A DNA stretch of 6,447 nt from Thermodesulfobacteriota bacterium (GTDB taxonomy: Bacteria; Desulfobacterota; Desulfocorpusculales; Desulfocorpusculum), in the NCBI GenBank assembly GCA_028275295.1, contig JAPWUY010000114.1:1-6447 (forward strand), read 5' to 3'. The notes under the pieces were generated by a model. The model was not told the DNA's origin. It did not search any database and saw only the letters and a program-made list of their open reading frames with translations. Positions within the stretch are counted from its first letter, which is position 1. Each line of letters begins with the position of its first letter. The position numbers and the translations under genes were made by a program. This document shows, piece by piece, positions 1-5,793 of this stretch.

Positions 1-260
1 GCCCTCTCGAGCATGGGCTCGGAGGGATCGACCCCACTCACATCCAGCCCCAGCTCCCTGAACAAGAGGAGGTGGGCTCCAGTCCCGCATCCCACATCCA
101 AAAGACTCTCGCCAGCCCTGGGCTTGAGGAGCTCCAAGATGAGAGCGTCTTCCACTTCCTTCACGTATCTGCCCATGGGCGAGGAAAACCACCCGTCATA
201 TCTCGCGGCTATCTCCTCCTGGAAAAGGGGCCTCTCGGAGCTCTTTCCGTAACCACTCAT
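1..260 (-). CDS. Class I SAM-dependent methyltransferase, N-terminal part (runs off left edge)
   Basis: Reading the minus strand from an ATG at 260-258 gives an open frame of 86 codons that leaves the window. It contains the SAM-binding motif I LLDVGCGTG at residues 53-61 and, after the second strand, GVDPS with the acidic residue D78 that normally binds the ribose of SAM, followed by a P-M-L segment. The N-terminal RYDGWFSSPMG (residues 20-30) is typical of small UbiE/Methyltransf_11-like proteins. The family transfers a methyl group from SAM to a small molecule or other acceptor in the cytoplasm; the acceptor cannot be told from this part. A GGAGG lies 11 nt before the ATG on the minus strand; an in-frame GTG 18 nt upstream is a less likely start. 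The gene is divergent from the acyl-CoA operon, so its link to that pathway is uncertain. The C-terminal half is outside the window. Confidence 0.85.
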   Translation of the reverse strand, partial: MSGYGKSSERPLFQEEIAARYDGWFSSPMGRYVKEVEDALILELLKPRAGESLLDVGCGTGAHLLLFRELGLDVSGVDPSEPMLER

Positions 261-282
261 CCCTTTCGCATCCTCCACTAGC

Positions 283-310
283 ATTCTACAACCTACGATC
301 TTTTTCACAA
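283..310 (-). promoter_or_regulatory. Candidate sigma70-type promoter for the divergent methyltransferase
   Basis: On the minus strand TTGTGA (310-305, 4 of 6 matches to the -35 consensus) is followed after 16 nt by TAGAAT (288-283, 5 of 6 matches to the -10 consensus). Transcription would start near 276, just at the GGAGG that serves the ATG at 260, giving a short leader of about 16 nt. This is a pattern match only; the -35 element is weak. Confidence 0.35.
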
Positions 311-327
311 GCACAATTCGCCTCCCG

Positions 328-357
328 CAAAGGGAGGGCCCTAGCCCTTATCCTTTG
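328..357. repeat. Inverted repeat (hairpin) in the divergent intergenic region
   Basis: CAAAGG (328-333) pairs with CCTTTG (352-357), and inside it AGGGC (335-339) pairs with GCCCT (344-348) around a CCTA loop. Together they form an 11-bp stem interrupted by a small internal loop. No run of T follows on either strand, so it does not look like an intrinsic terminator. It lies upstream of both candidate promoters, so it could be a protein-binding site or just cruciform-prone DNA. Apart from this and the promoters, I see no gene in 261-501. Confidence 0.4.
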
Positions 358-454
358 GGAAACTCATGCTTCCCATTTTCCATGCCGAGGGGACCTGCTT
401 TCGGATGAGCCATATCCTCTAGGTTCCGGTCTCGAGATGGGGACAAAAAATCTC

Positions 455-483
455 TTGACAGTTTCTTATAGGCGATGTATATA
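455..483 (+). promoter_or_regulatory. Sigma70-type promoter of the acyl-CoA operon
   Basis: A perfect -35 box TTGACA (455-460) is followed by a 17-nt spacer and a TATATA -10 box (478-483). Transcription is predicted to start near 490-492, only about 10-12 nt before the ATG at 502. A short dyad, CGATG (473-477) and CATCG (487-491), straddles the -10 box and could be an operator. The promoter overlaps the ATG at 475, so that codon should not be the real start of the downstream gene. Confidence 0.65.
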
Positions 484-501
484 GCGCATCGGATACAAGC
501 C

Positions 502-1293
502 ATGCCGAATCAGGGGACAAAATTCGATACAATTCGCCTCGACCCTAGGGGGGCTGTTTGTGGGGTGTGGCTCGCTCTCCCCCAGAAGCTCAATGCCCTA
601 GACCTCAGGATGCGCGAGGAGCTCAGAAGGGCCATGGAGATCCTGGGAGAATCGGAGGAGGTTCGAGCGATTGTGCTCATGGGAGAGGGGGAGAACTTCT
701 GTGCCGGAGGAGACATAAGGAGCATGGAAGGGATCGAGCCTGGGGCTGGGAGGAGGCGGGTCAGGCGGGTGGGGAGGCTTGTGAGAAAGATGAGGGAGAT
801 TCCACAGCCCATAATAGCGGCTGTGGACGGTGTGGCAACGGGTGCTGGATTGGGCTTGGCCCTCGCCTCGGACTTGATAATCGCCTCCAATAGGGCGAGA
901 TTCGCCGTGGGTCAGACTAGAATTGGGCTAGCCCCGGACATGGCCCTCACGAGGACCCTACCATTGAGGATCGGATGGTCAAGGGCAATGGAGATGATGC
1001 TCACGGGGAAGTTCGTCGATGCCCAGACAGCCCTGGAGTGGGGCCTCATAAACAGAATGGTGGTCAGCGAGAACTTGGCGGAGGAGGCCTTTGCCTGGGC
1101 CGAGCAGATCGCTCAGGCCCCTCCGCTGGTCCTCTCCATGATAAAGGAGGCCATGGAGAGATTCCCCATGGAATTGACCGAGGCCCTGGATATGGAGGCG
1201 GCCTTACAGGCCATAGCCTTCTCCACAGAGGACTTCCAGGAGGGGAGAAAGGCCTTTCTGGAGAAAAGAAAACCCGTTTTCAAGGGCCGATGA
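502..1293 (+). CDS. Enoyl-CoA hydratase/isomerase (crotonase) family protein
   Basis: This 263-residue protein has the crotonase fold signatures: FDTIRLD at the N terminus, the KLNAL segment, the first oxyanion-hole motif FCAGGDIRSM (66-75), the second motif GAGLGLALASD (114-124) and GLAPD (142-146). Crotonases act on acyl-CoA thioesters by hydration, isomerisation or related reactions. By eye against rat enoyl-CoA hydratase, the two catalytic glutamates (E144 and E164) fall on G118 and Q138, whereas the PD motif (D146) of PaaG-like isomerases is kept. An isomerase or another crotonase reaction is therefore at least as likely as plain hydration. I chose the ATG at 502 rather than the longer in-frame ATG at 475: the latter lies inside the promoter, and 502 places the family's first strand at the usual distance from the start. 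The leader has no clear Shine-Dalgarno. It is the first gene of the operon, 26 nt before the thiolase. Confidence 0.88.
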   Translation: MPNQGTKFDTIRLDPRGAVCGVWLALPQKLNALDLRMREELRRAMEILGESEEVRAIVLMGEGENFCAGGDIRSMEGIEPGAGRRRVRRVGRLVRKMREIPQPIIAAVDGVATGAGLGLALASDLIIASNRARFAVGQTRIGLAPDMALTRTLPLRIGWSRAMEMMLTGKFVDAQTALEWGLINRMVVSENLAEEAFAWAEQIAQAPPLVLSMIKEAMERFPMELTEALDMEAALQAIAFSTEDFQEGRKAFLEKRKPVFKGR

Positions 1294-1304
1294 GGCCTGG
1301 CATG

Positions 1305-1313
1305 AGGAGGTGA
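1305..1313 (+). promoter_or_regulatory. Full-length Shine-Dalgarno sequence of the thiolase gene
   Basis: AGGAGGTGA is a nine-base complement of the bacterial 16S rRNA 3' end, six bases before the ATG at 1320. It suggests very efficient initiation on the thiolase, in contrast to the first gene of the operon, which has no visible ribosome site. Confidence 0.75.
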
Positions 1314-1319
1314 GGGGAG

Positions 1320-2489
1320 ATGGAAGTGGCGGTCATAGGGGTAGGGCAGACCTCCTTCGGAACATTTCCCAAAAAGAGTCTCAAGGCCCTGTTTTTCGAG
1401 GCCTTCCAAGAGGCCCTGAGGGATGTGGAAAAGGGTCTCGATCCCAAAGAGATAGAGGAGGCATGGATAGGCACCCTTTCCACAGGGGGAGGTCAACTGG
1501 GAAACCAGGCAGCTTTGCTCTGCGAGACCGTGGGGCTTGCTGGAGTGAGTGCCCACCATGTCGAGAATGCATGTGCCTCGGGAGGGTTTGCCTTCAGGAA
1601 TGCTGTAATGGCAATTCGTTCGGGAAGATGCAGGGTCGCCATGGCAGCGGGGATAGAGAAGATGACGGATCTTCCCCGGGAAAGAAACCGTCTGTGGCTG
1701 GGCGTCTCTGGGGATGTGGAATGGGAGCGCCTCGCTGGGACCAATTTCCCCGGCATCTATGCCATGCTGGCAAGAAGGCACATGTACGAGCACGGCACGT
1801 TGAAGGAATGGATCACTGGTGTCGCAGTCAAAAACCACGCCAACGCGGTCCACAATCCCAAAGCCCAATTCCGGTTTCCCATAGACCTGGAGAGGGCCAT
1901 GAGGGCCCCGATGCTGGCGGATCCTCTGACTGTTTTCGATGCCTGCGGGATCACGGATGGCGCTGCTGTGGCCATTGTATGCCGCGCTGATGAGGCCAGG
2001 AGATACACCGACAGACCCGTAATGGTCATGGGATCGGGGGCAGCTACCGACTATCTGGCAATCCACGATAGAAAGGACCTCACAGGTCTCCTCGCCGCAA
2101 GAAAGGCTGCAGCCCAAGCGTACAAGGAAGCCGGTGTCGGCCCCAAGGACATCCAGGTGGCGGAGGTTCACGACTGCTTCACCATAGCCGAGATCATGGC
2201 ATACGAGGACCTGGGCTTCTGCGAGGATGGCCAAGGAGGATTCCTGATAAGGGACGGCCTCACCAAGCTCGATGGTCCAATACCCGTGAACCCCTCTGGA
2301 GGTCTCAAGGCAAAAGGCCATCCCATAGGAGCCACTGGCATAGGCCAGATATGCGAGATAGTGCACCAGTTGAGGGGAGATGTCCAAGAGCCCATAAGGC
2401 AAGTGAAGGGGGCGCGAATAGGCCTCACTCATAACGTGGGGGGCTCTGGCGGAACCGCAGTGGTCCATATTTTCCGCTCACCCGAGTGA
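1320..2489 (+). CDS. SCP2-type thiolase (acetyl-CoA acetyltransferase family)
   Basis: The 389-residue protein is full length for the SCP2/archaeal-type thiolases. The nucleophilic cysteine is C85 in ENACASGG; HDCFT (284-288) corresponds to the conserved HDAF-type motif, NPSGG (324-328) and GHPIGATG (333-340, with catalytic H334) follow, and HNVGGSGG (371-378) replaces the C-terminal CxG of classical thiolases, as is usual for this subfamily. The protein is thus expected to be active, cleaving a 3-oxoacyl-CoA with CoA or condensing acyl-CoAs in the cytoplasm. Thiolases of this type usually need a DUF35 zinc-ribbon/OB partner, present here at 3613-4038. In archaea the same trio with HMG-CoA synthase makes HMG-CoA; in BbsAB of anaerobic toluene degradation a thiolase plus DUF35-like subunit cleaves benzoylsuccinyl-CoA. 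The neighbouring dehydrogenase, crotonase and TRAP genes favour a degradative role. The substrate cannot be read from the sequence. Confidence 0.92.
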   Translation: MEVAVIGVGQTSFGTFPKKSLKALFFEAFQEALRDVEKGLDPKEIEEAWIGTLSTGGGQLGNQAALLCETVGLAGVSAHHVENACASGGFAFRNAVMAIRSGRCRVAMAAGIEKMTDLPRERNRLWLGVSGDVEWERLAGTNFPGIYAMLARRHMYEHGTLKEWITGVAVKNHANAVHNPKAQFRFPIDLERAMRAPMLADPLTVFDACGITDGAAVAIVCRADEARRYTDRPVMVMGSGAATDYLAIHDRKDLTGLLAARKAAAQAYKEAGVGPKDIQVAEVHDCFTIAEIMAYEDLGFCEDGQGGFLIRDGLTKLDGPIPVNPSGGLKAKGHPIGATGIGQICEIVHQLRGDVQEPIRQVKGARIGLTHNVGGSGGTAVVHIFRSPE

Positions 2490-2525
2490 TACCCTTGGGG
2501 CTCGTTGGCGCCCACCAGGAGATGG

Positions 2526-2552
2526 GATCCCTCTGAGAGTGGAGGAGGGATC
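2526..2552. repeat. Hairpin in the thiolase to HMGCS-like gap
   Basis: GATCCCTC (2526-2533) and GAGGGATC (2545-2552) are perfect 8-base inverted arms around an 11-nt loop. They lie in the 87-nt gap between two operon genes, 24 nt before the start codon at 2577. No T-run follows, so termination is unlikely; an mRNA stability or processing element, or a modulator of translation of the next gene, is possible. Confidence 0.45.
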
Positions 2553-2565
2553 GAGAGGCTTGAGA

Positions 2566-2574
2566 GGGAGGTGG
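2566..2574 (+). promoter_or_regulatory. Shine-Dalgarno that sets the start of the HMGCS-like gene
   Basis: GGGAGGTGG lies directly before the ATG at 2577, with GGAGGT four bases from it. It supports this start over an in-frame TTG at 2505, whose 24 extra residues resemble nothing in the family and are encoded by the hairpin-containing spacer. A GTG at 2571 is in frame but lies within the Shine-Dalgarno itself. Confidence 0.65.
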
Positions 2575-2576
2575 TC

Positions 2577-3590
2577 ATGGCGACAGGCATAGTGGCTCAT
2601 GGGGCCTATGTGCCGAAAAACAGGCTCCCCTTGGAGGAGGTGAGAAGGTTCTGGGGGGGGCTTTCCACACCTGCCATAAAGGAGAAGGCCTTTCCCAGCT
2701 ACGACGAAGATCCTGTGACCATGGGTGTCGAGGCGGGCAGACAGGCCCTGGAGCGTTCTCCATTTGGAGCCGAGGAGCTCGGGGCCATATTCTTCGCCAC
2801 AACCTCAGGTCCATACGAGGAGAAGCCCAATGTGTCAACGATCGCTTCGGCCCTCACGGGATCCTCGAGGATAAGGGTTGTGGAGATGGGAGGAAGCCCA
2901 AGGGCTGGACTCCAGGCCCTTCTCTCAGCCTGGGAATTCTCCGCATCGTGGAGTAAGCCCGCCATGGCCATTGCCTCCGATGCACCCATAGCCCACCCAG
3001 CAAGCTCCTTGGAACACGGCCTAGGGGCAGGGGCTGCGGCATTCGTCATAGGAGAGGGAGAAGGTGCCACGACCCTCGAGGCAGTGGAGAGCATCTCAGT
3101 AGAGACCTTCGGGGAACGTTTCAGGAGGAGAGGGCAGAGTTATCTCCAGGATCTGGAACTGAGACAGGATGAGCTCACGGGCTCAGTGCTCAAGGCCATA
3201 GAGGGCCTCATGGAAGGAGCTAGAATCTCCCTGTCCCAGGTGGAGGCCCTCGTGCTTCCGGACCCTGATGGTGGGACCCCAGCCAGAATCGCCAAGGCAC
3301 TGGGTGCGAGCCCTGAGAAGCTCCTCTCCTTGACCCCTAGGATAGGGGACACAGGAGCAGCGTCCGTCCCCCTGGGTCTCATCGCTGCCCTGGAGAAGCT
3401 AGAAGCTGGAAAGAGGATTCTGGTCTGCTCTTACGGAGCGGGGGCTGATGCGACGAGCTGGATTATGGGGGAGGCATCGATCGTCTCCAGGCAGAGGGGA
3501 AGGTCCCTGGAGGATATTCTGGAGAGGGGGAGAATCCGGTCCTACGGGGATTATCTGAAATTGCGCGGTTTTCTGGTCCAAAAAGGTTGA
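2577..3590 (+). CDS. HMG-CoA synthase-like protein lacking the catalytic residues (probable pseudoenzyme)
   Basis: The 337-residue protein aligns by eye along its length with archaeal-type 3-hydroxy-3-methylglutaryl-CoA synthase: MATGIVAHGAYVPKNR at the start, SYDEDPVTMGVEA (41-53), a PYEEKP segment (79-84), AIASDAPIAHP (131-141), PARIAKALG (235-243), IGDTGAASVPLGL (256-268), SYGAGADA (285-292) and a YGDYLKLR tail. The active HMGCS motifs are changed: the catalytic Glu (SES in archaeal enzymes) is T76, the nucleophilic Cys (ACKAG) falls on P108 next to S107, the catalytic His (FHQPNG) is P228, and the Asn (GNTYSG) is D258. The only cysteine in the protein, C284, sits in the C-terminal glycine-rich loop. 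HMG-CoA synthesis is therefore not expected. The gene sits between an apparently intact thiolase and its DUF35 partner, where active HMGCS sits in archaea, so a structural or acyl-CoA-binding role in a thiolase complex is my inference. The frame is intact, so this is not simple gene decay. Confidence 0.85.
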   Translation: MATGIVAHGAYVPKNRLPLEEVRRFWGGLSTPAIKEKAFPSYDEDPVTMGVEAGRQALERSPFGAEELGAIFFATTSGPYEEKPNVSTIASALTGSSRIRVVEMGGSPRAGLQALLSAWEFSASWSKPAMAIASDAPIAHPASSLEHGLGAGAAAFVIGEGEGATTLEAVESISVETFGERFRRRGQSYLQDLELRQDELTGSVLKAIEGLMEGARISLSQVEALVLPDPDGGTPARIAKALGASPEKLLSLTPRIGDTGAASVPLGLIAALEKLEAGKRILVCSYGAGADATSWIMGEASIVSRQRGRSLEDILERGRIRSYGDYLKLRGFLVQKG

Positions 3591-3612
3591 GAGCCGAGGG
3601 AGGAGGCCCAAG

Positions 3613-4038
3613 ATGAGCTCCTATGTTTCCTTGCCCATATTTGCTTCCACGTTGAGGGAGCGTTACAGGCTGGAAGAGCCTCGATGCAGAAGTTGCGGCA
3701 CCCTCAATGTGCCCGCTCGCATGGCCTGCATAGAGTGCGGCCGGGGGGATTTCGACTGGGAGAAGCTCACGGGAAGGGGAAGGGTCTTCACGTACACCGT
3801 GATCGCGAGGGGAGGAGCGCCCACGGAGTTCGACGAGCAGCAGATCATGAGCGGCTCTCTGGTTGTGGCCATAGTGGAGCTGGAAGAGGGAGCCAAGGTG
3901 GTCGCTCAACTCACTGACTGCGATCCGGAGGAGGTCCGGGTGGGCAGTCCCCTGAAGGCGGTGTTCAGAAAGCTCTACGACCAGGAAGGGGTAGTGAGAT
4001 ACGGCTACAAGTTCGTGATGGATGAGGAGAGAGAGTGA
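3613..4038 (+). CDS. DUF35 zinc-ribbon/OB-fold protein, thiolase partner
   Basis: This 141-residue protein has the DUF35 layout. A short N-terminal helix region (about 7-22) is followed by a rubredoxin-like zinc ribbon with C25-x2-C28 and C39-x2-C42, then an OB-fold domain from about residue 52 (GRGRVFTYTVI) to about 125. In archaea the DUF35 protein bridges thiolase and HMG-CoA synthase and helps pass the intermediate between them. In bacterial BbsAB the related BbsA is an essential subunit of the thiolase. All four zinc ligands are present, so the protein appears functional. AGGAGG at 3601-3606 lies six bases before the ATG. The gene starts 22 nt after the HMGCS-like gene and ends 4 nt before the acyl-CoA dehydrogenase, implying co-translation and a shared complex. 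Its partner here is most likely the thiolase at 1320-2489, possibly with the HMGCS-like protein. Confidence 0.92.
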   Translation: MSSYVSLPIFASTLRERYRLEEPRCRSCGTLNVPARMACIECGRGDFDWEKLTGRGRVFTYTVIARGGAPTEFDEQQIMSGSLVVAIVELEEGAKVVAQLTDCDPEEVRVGSPLKAVFRKLYDQEGVVRYGYKFVMDEERE

Positions 4039-4042
4039 GGAG

Positions 4043-5185
4043 ATGGATCTGGAACTCACCGAGGAGCAGAGGATCTTCAGGGAATCCATAAGGAATTTCA
4101 TCGAGAAAGAGGTAGCACCCCTCGTGGAAGAGGCGGAGGAGAAGGAGGCCTTTCCCCTGGGGCTTTTCCGCAAGATGGGGGAGCTGGGGTATCTTTGCGT
4201 GAGATACCCAGTGGAGATGGGAGGCGGAGGGGCGGACAAGGTGACGGAATGCATTCTGGTTGAGGAACTGTGCAGGGTCTGTGCTGGAATTGCAGGGGGG
4301 ATCCTGGTTCAATCGGGCCTGGCCACAGAGCCATTGTACAGGTTCGGCCCTCAGGAGTTGAGAGAGAGGTTCCTTTACCCCGCTATAAGGGGAGAGAAGA
4401 TAGGGGCATTCGCCCTCACAGAGCCCGATGCTGGATCCGATGCCGCCTCCATAAGGACAAGGGCCATAAGGGAGGGAGACCATTACGTACTCCAGGGAAC
4501 CAAGATGTTCATCACCAATGGCCCCATATGCGATTTCGCGGTTGTGGCTGCCACTGTGGACCCTTCTCGAAAGGCGAAAGGCATAAGCCTGTTTGTCGTG
4601 GAGAGAGGGACCGAGGGCTTCAGAGTCGCGCGCAAACTCAAGAAGGTGGGGAATCGCTCCGCTGAAACCGGGGAGCTAATATTCGAGGAGTGCAGGATCC
4701 CCGCGGCGAATCTGATAGGAGGGGAGGAAGGAAGGGGGTTCCATCAGATCAGGGATACCCTCACTTCCGGACGGATAACCTATGGTGCGAGGTGCACGGG
4801 AGTTGCCCAGGCAGCATACGAGGCGAGCCTCCGCTTCGCCAGGGAAAGGGTGCAGTTCGGAAGGCCCATCATCCAGTTCCAGGTGAACCGGTTCAAGCTC
4901 GCTGACATGGCCATGAAGATAGACATCATGAGGTCGTACACTTACAGGGTGGCAAGGCTGAGCGACATGGGGGCCCGGGTGATGAAGGAGGCCTCCATGG
5001 TGAAGCTCTTCTGCTCCGAGACCTTGCAGCAGATCCTTTCCCAAGCCATGCAGATACACGGTGGCTATGGCTACATGATGGAGTATCCGGTTCAGCGTTT
5101 CTGGCGAGATGGCCGTCTGTTCACCATAACAGAGGGGACCTCCGAGATTCACCACATGATAATTGCCCAGGAGCTGGGATTCTAG
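4043..5185 (+). CDS. Acyl-CoA dehydrogenase (FAD-dependent)
   Basis: The 380-residue protein has the standard acyl-CoA dehydrogenase layout: an N-terminal helical domain beginning MDLELTEEQ, the middle beta domain with FALTEPDAGSD (123-133) and MFITNG (155-160) that contact FAD and substrate, and the C-terminal helical domain with RVQFGRPI (269-276), IHGGYGYMMEYPVQRFWRD (338-356) and ITEGTSEI (362-369). E364 is at the position of the catalytic base of short- and medium-chain enzymes. It should oxidise an acyl-CoA to the 2-enoyl-CoA and pass electrons to an electron-transfer flavoprotein not encoded here. Substrate is unknown; length and motifs would also fit benzylsuccinyl-CoA or glutaryl-CoA-like dehydrogenases. 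I chose the ATG at 4043, four bases after the DUF35 stop, because it starts at the family's usual MDLELTEEQ. An in-frame ATG at 4022 would add seven residues and overlap DUF35. Confidence 0.93.
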   Translation: MDLELTEEQRIFRESIRNFIEKEVAPLVEEAEEKEAFPLGLFRKMGELGYLCVRYPVEMGGGGADKVTECILVEELCRVCAGIAGGILVQSGLATEPLYRFGPQELRERFLYPAIRGEKIGAFALTEPDAGSDAASIRTRAIREGDHYVLQGTKMFITNGPICDFAVVAATVDPSRKAKGISLFVVERGTEGFRVARKLKKVGNRSAETGELIFEECRIPAANLIGGEEGRGFHQIRDTLTSGRITYGARCTGVAQAAYEASLRFARERVQFGRPIIQFQVNRFKLADMAMKIDIMRSYTYRVARLSDMGARVMKEASMVKLFCSETLQQILSQAMQIHGGYGYMMEYPVQRFWRDGRLFTITEGTSEIHHMIIAQELGF

Positions 5186-5195
5186 GAAGGAGAAG

Positions 5196-5774
5196 ATGAG
5201 GGAGAAGCCAGAGAAGATAGTGGAGAGGCTAGGGGACAGGCTCAAGCGACTGAGGCAGGAGGCAGGCCTTTCCCTGAAGGACTTCGGCCAACTGGCAGGG
5301 GTTGCCCCCAGCACGGTGCAGAAGATAGAGAACGGGAAGATGGTCCCTTCCATCCTGATACTCATGAAGATAAGCAGGGGACTCAATAGGTCCCTCAATT
5401 ACTTTCTTGAAGACTCCGAGGAGCCAGCCGAGGTGAGATTGGTTCGGTGGGAGGACAGGAAGAAGTCATCCAATCCAGAGATAGGAGCCATCATAGAGAG
5501 CATCGCAAGGCCCCTCAGGGATCCCCTCATGGATGCTTACATCCTGAGGATAGAGCCCGGGGGAGAGGTGAGGGGAGGGCCCCTTTCCCATGCCGGAGAA
5601 GAGCTCGTGTACTGCTACAGGGGGAAGGTGGAGTTCCTCATAGGAGGGGAAAGATATGTCTTGAGGAGGAAGGACACCCTCCACTTCAAGGCCTCCATCC
5701 CCCATCAATGGCGAAACCTGAGCTCTAGGGAGTCGGTGCTCATAATGGTCAACTCGCCCCCTTGGTTCTCTTGA
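5196..5774 (+). CDS. XRE-family transcription regulator with C-terminal cupin sensor domain
   Basis: The 192-residue protein carries an XRE/HTH_3 DNA-binding domain at about 12-68 (RLKRLRQEAGLSLKDF, then GVAPSTVQKIENGK) and a cupin_2 domain at about 113-187. The cupin has H132 and E135/E136 in motif 1 and PHQWRN (169-174) in motif 2, a potential metal or ligand site. Such regulators usually repress or activate a nearby catabolic or transport operon in response to a small molecule bound by the cupin. Here the gene follows the dehydrogenase by 10 nt and precedes a TRAP binding protein, so control of this operon and the transporter is likely (inference). AAGGAG at 5187-5192 supports the ATG at 5196; an ATG at 5163 would overlap the dehydrogenase by 23 nt. 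Of 20 Arg codons 17 are AGG/AGA. Confidence 0.9.
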   Translation: MREKPEKIVERLGDRLKRLRQEAGLSLKDFGQLAGVAPSTVQKIENGKMVPSILILMKISRGLNRSLNYFLEDSEEPAEVRLVRWEDRKKSSNPEIGAIIESIARPLRDPLMDAYILRIEPGGEVRGGPLSHAGEELVYCYRGKVEFLIGGERYVLRRKDTLHFKASIPHQWRNLSSRESVLIMVNSPPWFS

Positions 5775-5793
5775 CCCAAGGGAGAAGGAGTTG

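Noticed and set aside
13..252. A 79-codon plus-strand open frame at the left edge
   Set aside because: It is antisense to the methyltransferase, whose SAM-binding motif is unmistakable, and has no domain of its own.
328..357. Intrinsic terminator for either divergent gene
   Set aside because: No T-run follows the stem on either strand, and it lies upstream, not downstream, of both neighbouring genes.
313..540. Twelve-base direct repeat ACAATTCGCCTC at 313-324 and 529-540
   Set aside because: About one 12-base match is expected by chance in a window of this size, and one copy is within coding sequence.
1113..2468. A 451-codon open frame on the minus strand opposite the thiolase
   Set aside because: It lies antisense to a gene with clear thiolase motifs, has no recognisable domain, and is explained by the codon bias of the plus-strand gene.
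2577..3590. Reading the HMGCS-like gene as a working mevalonate-pathway HMG-CoA synthase
   Set aside because: The catalytic Cys, His, Asn and Glu positions are all substituted and no cysteine is available at the nucleophile site.
3463..4254. A 263-codon minus-strand open frame spanning parts of three plus-strand genes
   Set aside because: It crosses gene boundaries of well-supported plus-strand genes and shows Ser/Pro-rich low-complexity sequence typical of antisense shadows.
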